DNA from: Theropithecus gelada
Taxonomy: Eukaryota; Chordata; Mammalia; Primates; Cercopithecidae
Assembly: GCF_003255815.1 (NCBI RefSeq)
Contig: NC_037680.1
Coordinates: forward strand, 17,822,244 to 17,886,243
Direction: 5' to 3'
Length of the DNA: 64,000 nucleotides
The translations under genes were made by a program, and so were the position numbers. The number at the start of each line of letters is the position of its first letter. The first letter of the stretch is position 1. Shown here one piece after another: positions 22,607-35,749 of the stretch. Under the pieces are notes generated by a model. It searched no databases, was not told the origin of the DNA, and worked only from the letters and a program-made list of their open reading frames with translations.

Positions 22607-23084
22607 TAAACATTTAATTTTTACAATATTATGACAATTACAACAAATTTCATGGTTAAGCTACATGAATGACTGTGTACTTTTTCTTTCCTACACATCT
22701 TGTTTTTCCTAGAATTAATAAATGTTTCATATTTTTATTGTTTAATTTGCTATATACTATGGGTAGTCCAACTACAAACTTTCTTTCCAAATTGTTTAAA
22801 TCTTCTCCCTGTGCAAAGTCAATTAGGAGCCCTTCAACTTCATCTTCTTGGGGATTTCTCTCCTGAAGCCTTCTGACTTGCTCCAATCTGCTCTGGTTCA
22901 GTCCTCTTCACCAGTGGCAGAGTGCATTCCAGGATCTCTCTTCACCTCTTAAATTGGTCTTTCTGTTTCTTGCATGCCATGGATTCTTTTTTCTCGATTT
23001 ACTCTCCGGTGTTAATGAAACTTTTTTCCCTTCAGTAGCTTCTTGAGAAGATGCGCATGTTAGGTAAAATATAGGTGACACTGA

Positions 23085-23434
<350 letters not shown>

Positions 23435-23832
23435 AAAAACAAACTTTTTTTTTCCCACAATACATTGATAGTTTGAGTGTAGCTGTCTAAGTTGTAAATC
23501 ATTAATCATTTCCCCTCAACATTTTGAAGGTATTGGTCTATTGACTTCGAGCTATCTATATTGTCATTGAAAATTCTCAAGTCATTCAAGTTTTTTAATT
23601 TGTGATTTCTTATATTGGCTTGCATTCCCTGGATCCTTTAAATTGGTCCACTTGTCTCTAGAATTTCATTATGTTATGCCTTTTGTATGGGTTTATGCTT
23701 ACCGACTATGCTGAGCACTCAATAGGCTCTTTTATGTGCGAAACACATCATTTAGTGCTGGTAAGTTTTCTTGAATCATTTATTTTATTATTTTCTTTCT
23801 TCTTTTTCTCTTCTTTCTTTTTCTCCTCCCTC

Positions 23833-23907
23833 CTTTCCTTCCTTCCTTCCTTCCTTCCTTCCTTCCTTCCTTCCTTCCTTCTTTCCTTCCTTCCTTCCTT
23901 CCCTCCT
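23833..23907. repeat. (TTCC)n microsatellite
   Basis: About 18 TTCC units with one CTTT interruption. Frames rich in Ser/Phe/Pro/Leu over it are translated repeat. Confidence 0.95.
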
Positions 23908-24187
23908 CTCGCTCTCTGAAAGGCTCATTATTCAGATCTTGTTCCTCCTAGACTCATTTTATCTTCTTACCTTTTAGTTCTATATTTTATCTTCCTATAT
24001 TTTTCCTTCACTCTTTGAAAGATTTTTTAAATTTTGTCTTCCAAACCTTCTACTAAATTTTTGGTCATGTTACGCTGCTACATTGAAAGAGCTATTATCT
24101 GTTTCAATTTATTGATGAAATAAACTTCTCATCTTTCTGATAATATGATTGCATTTTTTGGAATTATCTTCTCCCTGTAGCATTGCT

Positions 24188-24226
24188 TTTTTGTTGTTGT
24201 TGTTGTTTTGTTTTGTTTTGTTTTTT
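24188..24226. repeat. (GTT)n(TTTTG)n microsatellite
   Basis: GTTGTTGTTGTTGTT followed by TTTTG repeats within the antisense L1M region. Confidence 0.85.
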
Positions 24227-24860
24227 CCAAATTGCTTTGTTTTTGTAAGCTTTGGTCTCAGTCTTTCATATTAAGGGTTATTCCTAATTGTTGAGTGGTC
24301 TGTGGCTGCCTGATTATGTTAAACAATGGGTCACATTGTATGTGTGGGTGTCAACTCTGAGCTTCACTGAAAGTTGATTTTCCTTCATCTTTTTCTTGGA
24401 GAGCCCAAAGGTCAATATTGTTAGCACTTTTCTCTTGCTCTGATCAGAAAACTCAGAGAAGAATCTTCCAATCTCTACCTTGGAATCTACAAACCTTGCA
24501 TCCACAGTTTGTAGTACAGTTGACTGGCAATACATGCCTGGAAGGAATGCTGTCAAAATTCAGTATGTGAACTTGCACTTGATCTCTTTGTGTTAATTCT
24601 GCATTTCCAGTCTTCTAGGACGTCTAATATTCTCCAGTCCAGAGATTCTGTTTTGTAGTTTCGGGAGTGAGGAAGGGAAATTTGCCCACCTATCTGAAGT
24701 TGGGGAGAGGATTTTGGGAACATTTATTTCTTAAGCAGACTTTCAACTGATCTTCCTGTTTCTGATTACAGCTGAAAACCCTCTTTTTCTGAGCCTTTTC
24801 TGGGTCCTACAAATCTAGTTTCCTCTCAATTGGCTTAGTATTCAGCTTTCTTAAGTCTGC

Positions 24861-25789
24861 TAAGGCAGTTATTACAAGTCCTTCTGTTTTTTTCCAATTT
24901 GTGTTTTTAATCATCTTCCTTATTATTTTTGACTTTGTGACTTTAATCCTTAAATTAAAAAAAAATAAAGATTTTAGTTACGGTTGTCTTACTGGGATTT
25001 TAGGAAGTAGCAGAATTAAATGTATGTGTTCTGTGTACCAATTTAAAACTTTTCTTTGTTCTTGTTTCACACCCACTTCTCAGCTGAACCTGGTCACCCA
25101 GTTTCCTTTGTGTCCCAAACCAGCTGCTTTGTGTGACCCATGCTGACAGACCCTTTAGTTCATCCCACTGTCTTGGGGCCCCCATTGTTTCTCCCAAGTT
25201 TGTCAATGTCTGAACCCTAATGAAGCACTGGGTTCTCTTCCTCTCCCTCAAGGTTCCTGGGTCTATGCATCTCCAGAGAGGTGGCTCGTCTCTGTTTTCA
25301 GTTCTCTAAGCATTTTTTGATCTGTAAAACCTCCTTGTAACTCCATCGTTAGAGGCTCCCAGGACAGCAAATAAAGTCTGCTCAGGATATACAGAAGACA
25401 AAGCACCCCCAAGGATCTCATCTGCACTCAGCCAAAATACTATTAGATAATTTTCATATGTGATGTCTTTATAATTACTGGGGTTATTATTTGCAATTCT
25501 AGAAATGTATTTCTCACTTAGCCACATTTCCTTCTTTAATTTTTTTTCTGTAGTTTTTAGAAAAAAGACATTTCTAATGCTGCCCTTTTATTTCTGGTCA
25601 ATATCTCATTTTCTAAATAATTACACTTTTTTATAGTTCTAGCACCTTATCATATTTACATACTATTTTAGAAATAGGTACCCATCCTCTTACTTTTGGG
25701 AGTATGGTTTCCTTACATGAAGCATTGTTTTTACTTTTAAAATTTATTAATGTTATAATTATGAAACTGATGTATATTCATTGTGAAAC
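24861..25789. other. Unassigned non-coding stretch
   Basis: No confident family. The part before 25250 may continue the antisense L1M upstream region; the rest is AT-rich without a match I can name. Confidence 0.4.
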
Positions 25790-25905
25790 ATGAAGTTCAA
25801 GGAAGTTGAGTAATTTGTCAGCAGTCATCCATTTAACTAATGTCAAACACGGTATTCTCAATCACATCCGTGCTATTAACTACTCTGCTATACTACATTT
25901 TATTA
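25790..25905 (+). repeat. MIR, 3' half
   Basis: TGAAGTTCAAGGAAGTTGAGTAATTTGTCAGCAGTCATCC and CGTGCTATTAACTACTCTGCTATACTAC follow the MIR tail (GAGGTTAAGTAACTTGCCCAAGGTCA..., GTGCTCTTAACCACTATGCTATACTGC). Confidence 0.65.
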
Positions 25906-26061
25906 ACCCAAACTGTCAATTGCAATAAAAGAGCCATATAATTGGTAATTATATATAAATGATGATAAAAATCCATCAAAGTTCTTTTAGTCTTACTGAT
26001 ATTCAAGTTCCAAGTTTATTATAGTATCAGCCAGCATTTTATCAGAAATAGTTAACTTGTT

Positions 26062-26150
26062 TATGAATTAATTCAACATTTAACAGATATTCTGCAAGCA
26101 CCTACAATGTGCCAGATTCTGTGCTAAGTGTTGGGCAGTCCCTAGCGGAA
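26062..26150 (-). repeat. L2 3'-end fragment, antisense
   Basis: AATTCAACATTTAACAGATATTCTGCAAGCACCTACAATGTGCCAGATTCTGTGCTAAGTGTTGGG is the antisense L2 end (ATTCAACAAATATTTATTGAGCACCTACTATGTGCCAGGC). Confidence 0.6.
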
Positions 26151-27237
26151 AAAATAACTGTAGAGTGAGAATTTTTTTCCCTATTTTGGGTTTTATGTAT
26201 TGGCTTATCTTCACCTTCTCTGCTTATGAGAGAGATTCTTAACACCAAGAGCTTTGATGAGTTCTTACCATGTTATGTCCTATAGCAGTGACATTGGGAG
26301 GCAATTAGTTTTTCAGCCTTCCAAGTCTTACAGGTTCACAGTAGGCATCCTACCAGCAGGTGGTGTTATAAATTACCAGCTAGATCTGGCTTAGAAAATC
26401 AAACAGATATCTTAAATCAACAAGTTTTTGGCTGATTTACAGCTGTAACAGGATTTGTTCCTAATCATTCTCTGTAGGTACCAGTGAAAAATCAATGAGC
26501 AACTCATGGACTATGTGATGAGGGAAAAGGCATAACTTGAAAATGAACAAAAACCCCAATATTTAGTACAAAAATAAACAAACCATTTGTAATACTATTT
26601 ATATTTATAAATCAATGCACCATCTTGATTGTCGATGTATCGCCTTTCCCTAAAAAACTAAAATAACAAGCTGCTTCTGAGTTCAGTGCATGCTGACCTG
26701 AGGACATGAGGAAGCTTAGGTTGTGCTGTGCTTTTATAGTTTCGGCACCAGTGGGCATGGGCTTCTCCAGGGTAAACATGGTCTTTTTTACATTATTTGT
26801 GAAGCAATAACAGAAATGGATGTCTGTAATACATTTTTTTCCTTCTATGTTACAGTTATATTTCAAGCAAATATCAATATTTGGGGAAGTTGCCTTGAAG
26901 CAGTAATTTGTGACTCCGGCTGGACCTCTGAATCATTTGTGGAGGGTCTGAAAACTTCAGGTGCTGGGGCTCTTGGATACTCTGGAAAGCTCTACACGCA
27001 AATGATTCTGTTAGGTAGTCGGAACTGAAGCAGCCTAAGCCTGACCACACGGAGCTACAACAGGGCTTCCGGGGCTCCCTGGGAGTTGGATGAAGGCTGA
27101 ACTAGGCACAAGGTCCAGGTTAAGAGGACAAAAATAAGGATCTCAGTTTATGATGGGAATGCAGGAAAAGGATGCAAATGCCTTTAGCAAATGACCAAAG
27201 TGTTGATTTAAAAATGTGCCTTTTAAAAAATGTCTAA
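26151..27237. other. Unassigned non-coding stretch
   Basis: No recognised repeat. The 101-codon frame at 26723-27028 lacks family motifs and I treat it as chance. Confidence 0.45.
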
Positions 27238-27552
27238 GCCCATACTGTCCAATAAACACAGGAAGCATATATGCAATTCTAAATTTTCCAATAGGTACAT
27301 TAAAAAATAAGAAGACACAGGCAGAATTCATGGTGATAATATATTTAAACTCAATGTATCATATATGTTATCACTTTAGAACCTAATCAGTGTGAAAAAC
27401 TATTGACGAGAAATTTTACATTCTTCTTTCCTGCTAAGTCTTTGAAATCTGGTGTGCAGTTTATGTTGGCAATGCATCTTATGAACTTATCTCATTTCAG
27501 GTGCTTAGTAGTTGATAGTTGTGATTGGCTTCCATATTGGACTGCTCAGGTC
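27238..27552. mobile_element. hAT-Charlie non-autonomous element (MER5/MER1-like)
   Basis: Terminal inverted repeats ACTGTCCAATA at the left and TATTGGACTGCTCAG at the right. The interior AAGTCTTTGAAATCTGGTGTGCAGTTTATG and TTTCAGGTGCTTAGTAG belong to this hAT group. Flanks GTCTAAG and GTCTAGG are the likely remains of the 8-bp target duplication. It has no transposase. Confidence 0.7.
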
Positions 27553-27601
27553 TAGGTGAACAATTGTTCTAAATCCACTGGAAAGTGGTAGAGCTCCCAA
27601 A

Positions 27602-27645
27602 TCAAAACAACAAACAAACAAACAAACAAAAAACCAAACAACAAC
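27602..27645. repeat. (CAAA)n low-complexity tract
   Basis: ACAAACAAACAAACAAACAAA with AAC interruptions. Confidence 0.85.
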
Positions 27646-27859
27646 AAAAAAAGTCAGAGCTAGAGTTAGAGGGTGTTTTATGGGAAGTTTTCAGCCATCT
27701 AGGCCTTAGGGAAGATGTTTTGGAGACTTATGACTTTAATAACAAATGAAATCACTGAGAAAATTGGTGAATGAAAGGGGAGTCCAATCACTGTGGAAGT
27801 GGGCAGTAGAGAAGAAACAATTGGAGAAGAAAATTAGAAATTTAAGAAAGAGAATAACT

Positions 27860-28078
27860 AGTGAGAGCTGAGCATTCACTACATGTCAGGTACTTTTCAA
27901 TGTGCTTAATATACTTCCTTGTTGAGTATTTGCAGAACTCCTATAAGACAGATTGGGGCCACAGTGTATGACTGATTATGATGTGAGTGGTGGGTGTCCT
28001 GTGAAATTTTGCAATGTGATGATCTCGAGGTTAGCACCATTATCAACCCCATTTTACAGATGAAGAAACGAGGCCTTC
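27860..28078 (+). repeat. MIR with an internal insertion
   Basis: GAGCATTCACTACATGTCAGGTACTTTTCAATGTGC and, after a break, AGGTTAGCACCATTATCAACCCCATTTTACAGATGAAGAAACGAGG match the MIR core closely. The 79 bp at 27948-28026 between them are foreign to MIR. Confidence 0.75.
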
Positions 28079-28299
28079 TTTTCATTTGCTTCGCTTTGGT
28101 ATACCTTCTTTCCTCATCTTCTGTTATCTGTTCTTCAGTGATCTGCCTTTGCTGTATTTCTCTCTCATTTAAATTGTTGTTTTCCCATTTAGAGGAAAAG
28201 AGATAAAGTAGAATACTAAGATTTCCCATTTTTAATCTCTGCTTCCTGGCTTTCAAACTGTTCACACTTCATACTTTGACTTAAATCTGACGATGCTCC

Positions 28300-28665
28300 T
28301 GATATCGTTTGGCTCTGTGTCCCTACCTAAATCTCGTCTTGTAGCTCCCATAATTCCCATGCGTTGTGGGAGGGAACCATTGGGAGGTTATTCAATTATG
28401 GAAGCGGGTTTTCCCCATGCTGTACTCGTGATAGTGAATGGGTCTCATGAGATCTGATGGTTTTGAAAACGGGAGTTTCTCTGCGCAAGCTCTCTCTTTG
28501 CCTGCTGCCATCCACGTAAGATGTGACTTGCTCCTCCTTGTTTTCCGCCATGATTGTGAGGTCTCCCCAGCCATGTGGAATTGTAAGTCCAGTAAACCTC
28601 TTTCTTGTGTAAATTGCCCAGTCTTAGGTATGTCTTTATCAGCAGTGTGAAAACAGGCGAATACA
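28300..28665 (+). mobile_element. THE1 solo LTR (ERVL-MaLR)
   Basis: 366 bp from TGATATCGTTTGGCTCTGTG to GGCGAATACA, with TG...CA ends. Internal THE1 text includes TGTGGGAGGGAACCATTGG, CTCGTGATAGTGAATG, GCTGCCATCCACGTAAGATG and TATGTCTTTATCAGCAG. A perfect 5-bp target duplication GCTCC lies at 28295-28299 and 28666-28670. THE1 LTRs are usually 350-375 bp, so this copy is complete. No internal region, hence a solo LTR. Confidence 0.95.
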
Positions 28666-28670
28666 GCTCC

Positions 28671-29283
28671 GTTTTGCTGCGCTGCCCCAGCACAGGACTT
28701 ACTGCAGAGACGAGTAGTTATCCATGACTTTTCAGACCCCAAAACCCCAACAAGCAAATAACAGCAATAAGAAAAGCCCAAGCAAATAAAACTAGATATC
28801 TCTACTTTATATTGTAAAGACAGTTGACTTTTTTTTCTTCTGAAGCACAACAGAGTCTTCAGGATTCTCTTTTTAAGCATTGTAGGTGGTTAATACCAGA
28901 TCAAACTACAGCATAAAGGGAAAGAGAGATACTGTGCTTTAAGATAGGATTTGGGAGTGCATTAATAGAAAGTTATTTTAGTGCTAGTACCCTCTGTTCT
29001 GCTAATTCCTAAGTAGTCCCTTAAACTCTAATTTAGAGATAAAAGAATAGGATTCCTTTATACAACCTTGCATTATCAGATGTCAGGCTGTGTATGTTTT
29101 GAAGGGCATGTCACAGCCATCTCCACTAAACACATTCTCCTAGATCAAAGGACTCTCTCAAAGTATACTATATGTTCCCGAGTTACTGCATGTAATCAAT
29201 GGACTTTGTCGGGCCATTCTGGAGAAACACACCAAGAAGGAATAAAAGTTTGTATTTGTATGTTAAACAATGAAGAATTTAGA
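28671..29283. other. Unassigned non-coding stretch
   Basis: No repeat or gene recognised. Confidence 0.45.
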
Positions 29284-29590
29284 GGCCAGGTGTGATGTCT
29301 GTCTCATGTCTGTAATCCCAGCGCTTTGGGAGGTTGAGGTGGGATAATAACTTGAAGCCAGGGGTTTGAGACCAACCTTGGCAATAGCAAGACCAAGACT
29401 CCGCTTCTACAAAATAAAAACAAAAATAAAAATATTAGTCTGGTATGATGGCCCATATCTGTAGTCCTAGCTATTTGGGAGGCTGAAGCAAGAGGACTAC
29501 TTGAGCCCAGGTGTCTGAGGCTGCAGTAAACTATGATCACACCACTACCCTCCAGCCTGGGTGACAGAGTGAGACACCTGGCTCTTAAAT
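29284..29590 (+). mobile_element. AluJ
   Basis: GGCCAGGTGTGATG...GACCAACCTTGGCAATAGCAAGACC...CCTCCAGCCTGGGTGACAGAG: both arms, strongly diverged, J-type wording with an A-rich middle. Confidence 0.9.
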
Positions 29591-30084
29591 TTTTTTAAAA
29601 AATGCATTTTTAAAAATGGAGAACGTAGAGAAATAAAGAGTAACTTAAGCTTCTAAGAATACTGGGGGGTAGGAGGAGGAAACAAGAATTTCTTCTGATT
29701 ATGCTATAGTTACTTTTAAAGACTATACACCAAATTTAAAGTTGCCTTGTATTATCTGTCCATGGTGCAAGCCAATGACTCCTTTAGGACTTGAATCCCT
29801 AATGTGCAAAGGATGCCAATAATGCCAAAATTACACGACGGCAATGAGGATTAGAAATAATGTGTTAGGAACACGTGCTATATCACATGTGCTGAATGGT
29901 ACGTCACGCTTTCTGGAATGCATCCGTGGCCAATGGGATTTTGTTTTCTGTTTCTTTTTTTAACACAAAAGTTTTAAATGTAGTTAGGCAATAGTAGAGA
30001 AATGTACAAAAAATATAATATATATTAAGTGCAAAATGAGAGGTATGGCTAAGACTTGAGAAGAGAGAGAAAGCTACGATTTGA
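29591..30084. other. Unassigned non-coding stretch
   Basis: No repeat or gene recognised. Confidence 0.4.
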
Positions 30085-30232
30085 TTTGGTTGATGTGAAT
30101 CTCCCTGGTTTGTATGTAAGCTGCGTGAGGGTGGAGTCCTGCTCTGTGTTTGCTCACCATTGCATCCCCAGCACCTGACGCAGGGCCTGGCTCATGGTAG
30201 ATGTTCAATAAATACATTTGTACAATGATACG
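30085..30232 (+). mobile_element. L2 LINE 3' end
   Basis: TGTAAGCTGCGTGAGGGTGG...CATTGCATCCCCAGCACCTGACGCAGGGCCTGGCTCATGGTAGATGTTCAATAAATA is the L2 3' terminus. Confidence 0.85.
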
Positions 30233-30309
30233 AAGTGGTCATTCATAAAGTCCCAGTTGTGCATTCCCCGTCCTCTCAATGCTTTAAGAATGCAAGCTGG
30301 GTAGAGTGG

Positions 30310-30560
30310 GTAAGGAAAGCCAGGGAGGCTTCATGGAGGAAACAACCTTTGAAGAATTTATAGGTGAGCTGGTGGCAGAAGGGCATTTCATGTATGAACA
30401 AGCGTGCAAGGGTTAGAATTGTACTGTGTGTAGAGGTGATACTGAATAAACCAATTTCACCAGAGGTGATTTATTTTAATATTATGAAGAAATAAGACTG
30501 ATAGATATTTGGGGTAAATTTCAGAGAGCCTTGAGTGCCAAGCTTGTTTTTCTAGCTAAG
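30310..30560 (-). mobile_element. L2-like fragment, antisense
   Basis: GGAGGCTTCATGGAGGAAACAACCTTTGAAG, GAAGGGCATTTCATGTATGAACAAGCGTGCAAGG and GAGCCTTGAGTGCCAAGC resemble antisense L2 (GGCTTCCTGGAGGAGGTGAC..., AGAGCATTCCAGGCAGAGG..., GTGCAAAGGCCC). Confidence 0.5.
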
Positions 30561-31790
30561 TGCAGTGGGAATTTCAAAAATACCCTTTTGAAACTGCTCT
30601 AATCAACAACTTCTCAAACCCTAGAAGCCATACACATGTAGGAAAAATATCCCGTCAAGGATCCTCTGTCCTCATTTACATTGTGAGACAATTGCTGAGG
30701 GTCTGTAAGCAGAGATGCAGTGATGCTGCCTGTTTTGCATGGCCCGAGGCCAGGAAATCTCTCTGCCCAGCTGGGGAGCCCTAGTCAGAACAGGTCGCCT
30801 TTAAATGCACAATCAAAGCCAGGTCAAATGTGTTTCAGAACAGACTGAGAAATGTGAAGCCAAATATGATAAATTGTGGTGAGTAGTTGGCTGTGAGAGA
30901 ATTTGGCTCTGTGTGCCTCCCCACATATCGTTCTGGGAGTGGTTTGCTTGTTGATTGTTGTGTGCATTTTGAAAGCAGAACTTTGGTTCATGCTACAAAT
31001 ATGGCCAATAACTCTTCCACGTATGCTGCGTGATTCCCCTGACTGCAAGGAGGTGCCAATTAATAAAAACATTTGGTATTGCCTGGATTGGTCACAATTA
31101 CGTGCAGTCCAATTTCTGTGGTATTAGCTGGAAATAACTCAATTGCCCCCTCACCTCCTCTAATTCACTTTTTCAGTTTCCTTTTTATTTCTATGCTGTG
31201 CTTTGTGATCCTGAGTTTTCTCCAGGGACCACGTGGTTTCACATTCTCTTCATTTTAAATCTTTTTTTTTTTTGTCATTTTAAAATCAAAACTTAATTTA
31301 CGTGCACAAGTGCCTAGAGTAACTATTTATGTGCGGATTGTAGAACTTGATTTTGAGGTAGAATATTCTGACTTTCTATTATATCTAGACTTTGATTCAG
31401 TTTTCATGCAAAACTAAATACAAGGTACATAATATGCTCAAAATACAAAATGCTTGGAGGACATTTCAGTTTCAGTGTGTCCTGAGGAATTGTATATTAT
31501 GTTATTGAAAAAAAATTTTTTTTAGAAGAAAAGTTGTTCTGGGATAGCTGATTTCATAGATCTGGCGTCTATCTTCTTAACAGCTGGAAGACTATGGCAA
31601 ATGTACTTTGGGATCATTAGAAGTATTTAAATATACAATGATTCTAAATCTTGGCTAAGTTTCTCTCTTCCTCCCAATAATAAATTGATATATTGGACAG
31701 CTGCTACTCTTTTGATAGTAGGATTAAACATAATGCAACATTTTAAATGCAGAGAAAAAGAGAATGATATGTAATAAAAAAGAAAGCTTT
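30561..31790. other. Unassigned non-coding stretch
   Basis: 1.2 kb without a recognised repeat. It is the longest repeat-poor part of this half of the window and a reasonable place to look for conserved non-coding sequence. Confidence 0.4.
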
Positions 31791-31803
31791 AAGAACACAG
31801 AAA

Positions 31804-32205
<402 letters not shown>

Positions 32206-32488
32206 TTACTTACAGAATTGCTTATATTTGTGATTGTTCTCAAGAATAACTTTTATTTTTTATATTCTTTACAATATATTTATATTTTAAAATTAGAAAA
32301 ATACAATATTAAGTAAGTCATTAGATCTGTAAAATCCTGTTAGGTTTGGCAATGTTACATTAGTGCTTTTCTGTAACAATGATGTTGGTGGCTCTGCACC
32401 AAGCTATGACTAATCATGGATAGATAGCCCAGGCCAGTCATTTAATCTTTCTGAACTCAAGATTCATTATCTAGAATCATCTGGAGCT

Positions 32489-32798
32489 GTGCTGTCCAAC
32501 ATGGTAGACACTGGTCACATGTGGCCCTGGAGCACTTGAAATGTGTCATATCTGAATTGAGTTATGTTGCATGTGTAGGATGCATATTGAATTTTGAAGA
32601 CTTATAAAAAATGTAAAATAATGTATTGAAAATTGTTTTTACATTGCTTGTATGTTGAAATAATAGAATGAATTACATAATTACACTTAGAAAAATCACT
32701 TTACCTGTTTCTTTTTAACTTTTTAACATGGCTACTAAGAAATTTAAATTTACATATGTGATTTGTGTTCTATTTCTGTCGGACAGCATTAATTTAGA
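32489..32798 (+). mobile_element. hAT-Charlie non-autonomous element (MER5A-like)
   Basis: Left end GTGCTGTCCAACATGGTAGACACTGGTCACATGTGG with GAGCACTTGAAATGTG; right end TGTCGGACAGCATT is its inverted repeat. The AT-rich centre fits MER5A/MER58 relatives. Confidence 0.8.
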
Positions 32799-33049
32799 GG
32801 ATGCAGGTGTTAACTGAATGACCTCTAAAATCCTTTTCACTGAACTCTTCTAGGAATCTAGAGCATATAAACAATGTATCAAGGTACGATAGGATGAGGA
32901 TAGAACATATATGTCTTGGGATTGGTGTTAAGGTAATGCATGAAGTGAGTTTCAGTGAATAGGAATAACATAATTTGGCACAGGTGCTTGAAACCATGTG
33001 AGAAAAATGTTTGAAAATATTTCAGGAAAGTGATGGGGAAATGTAGGAA
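32799..33049. other. Unassigned short stretch
   Basis: No feature seen. Confidence 0.4.
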
Positions 33050-33525
33050 AAAAAAAGATTATTGTCTTGGAGGACATTATGCTAAGTGAAATGAGTTAGG
33101 CACAGAAGGACAAATACAGCGTGATGTTATGTGGAATCTTAAACAGTTTAACTCATAGAAGCAGAAAGTCAAATGGTGTTTGCCTGGGCCTGGGACCAGA
33201 AATGGGGAGGTATTGGTCAAAGGGTACAAAGTGTCAGTTAGAAAGGAGGAATAAGTTCTGGAAATCTATTGTACAGCATAATGACTGTAGGTAATAATAA
33301 TGTATCTTTGAAAACTGCTAAGAGTGTAGATCTTAAATGTTCTGGTCACACACACAAAAATGATATGTATGTGAGGTGATAGATATGTTATAATAACATA
33401 AAGCTAATGCTTTACTTAAATATTTCCCAATGCGTACATATTTCAAAACATCACATTTTATACCAGAAATATAATTTGTATCTGTCAATTATACCTTAAC
33501 AAAGAAAAAACTGAGATAAAATAAA
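33050..33525 (+). mobile_element. L1M (L1MA/MB-like) 3' end
   Basis: GGAGGACATTATGCTAAGTGAAATGAG, TGTACAGCATAATGACTGTAGG, GAGTGTAGATCTTAAATGTTCTGG, GTGAGGTGATAGATATGTTA and a final GTCAATTATACC..AAAGAAAAAA are the L1M ORF2 end and 3'UTR. It is truncated at the 5' end. Confidence 0.85.
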
Positions 33526-33717
33526 ATTTTTAAAAATGAGTAGTGACAGCTCTTATCTAATATAGTAGATTCTCTCTTACCTGACTTCTATTGGATTAAT
33601 TAATATTTTCTCTGTAAGGCATATAACACTGGCTGAAGCTCACAAATGCACTACTTATTATTTCTTTCATGGCTTATCAGGTGCCTAAGCAATTATGCAC
33701 CTGCACCTACCGATTGA

Positions 33718-34867
<1,150 letters not shown>

Positions 34868-34990
34868 TTCTTCCACTTATCAGCTGTGTAATTTTGAAAA
34901 CCTTACCTGTCCTATCTAGTGGGACTGTTTTGCGAAAGAATAAGATAATACACGTGAGACACCTAGTTGGTAGATAGTGGTGTTAATCAG
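34868..34990 (-). repeat. MIR, antisense
   Basis: CTTCCACTTATCAGCTGTGTAATTTTGAAAACCTTACCTG and AGAATAAGATAATACACGTGAGACACCTAGTTGGTAGATAGTGG follow reversed MIR (CCACTTACTAGCTGTGTGACC..., GATAATACATGTAAAGCGC...). Confidence 0.6.
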
Positions 34991-35749
34991 TTTTACCTTT
35001 TTTTCTTTTTTGATGGGGATTTCCAATTGGAATCAATTTTCTCCTTAACTCCTTTAGCATTTTACCTATACTTCTTTAATGACTCTTAGATTTTAGCCTA
35101 ATTTCATTTATTAATGTACAATTTGTATCTCACTTAGTGTGGTAGAGATTGCTAGTTTCTTATCCCAACATCTTTCCCCTCCCCCCCCCCGCTCACTTCT
35201 TAGTAATGAAACCCCACATTATTCAGGAAGTAGTTTTTCCAGCGAAGGGGTATAATCAAAACCCCGTTTTGCTGTAACTGGTCATTTGACTAGGTTCTCT
35301 CCAAAGACTCATAAGCAAAAACATTGTGTGAGACACCTGGGAGTCTCCATAAAAGCTCAGAGACAAACCATTATTTGTTGCTTCTTCATTTGTGCTCCCT
35401 GCAATGCAGATAATAGCTAAAATACACCAGCCATTTTGTACCAGGAAATGATATTGAAATTCATTTCGAATACAACACAAGCATTTTGGTTTTGCTCATA
35501 TGCAAATGAATTTTATCTTGATAGATTGTTAGACTCTTGCAGAAAAATTCTTGGTCCAACTCACCTTTGTACATTCAACAGCATTGTTTCTCTAATGATC
35601 TGTGACTAACTCATTAGAGATGCACACTTTTGTAAAATAAACATGTACATAAGACATACAAAATATAAGTGCCCATTTTTTATTATTAGGTTTATTACTA
35701 GGTTTTATTATTAGGTTTAAATATGTATCTCAATATGTATAAAATTATT
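34991..35749. other. Unassigned stretch with a poly-C run
   Basis: No family recognised. A run of ten C at 35181-35190 sits in TTTCCCCT(C)10GCTC. Confidence 0.45.

Noticed and set aside
24188..24226. Possible CRISPR-like or tandem array from GTT/TTTTG repeats
   Set aside because: Simple microsatellite without spacers. The window is vertebrate DNA, and no other tandem array with spacers was seen.
28438..28650. 70-codon open frame over 28438-28650
   Set aside because: It lies wholly in the THE1 solo LTR, which encodes nothing.
35181..35190. Poly-C run as a possible i-motif or regulatory tract
   Set aside because: A single homopolymer of ten C does not provide four C tracts, and nothing else nearby supports regulation.
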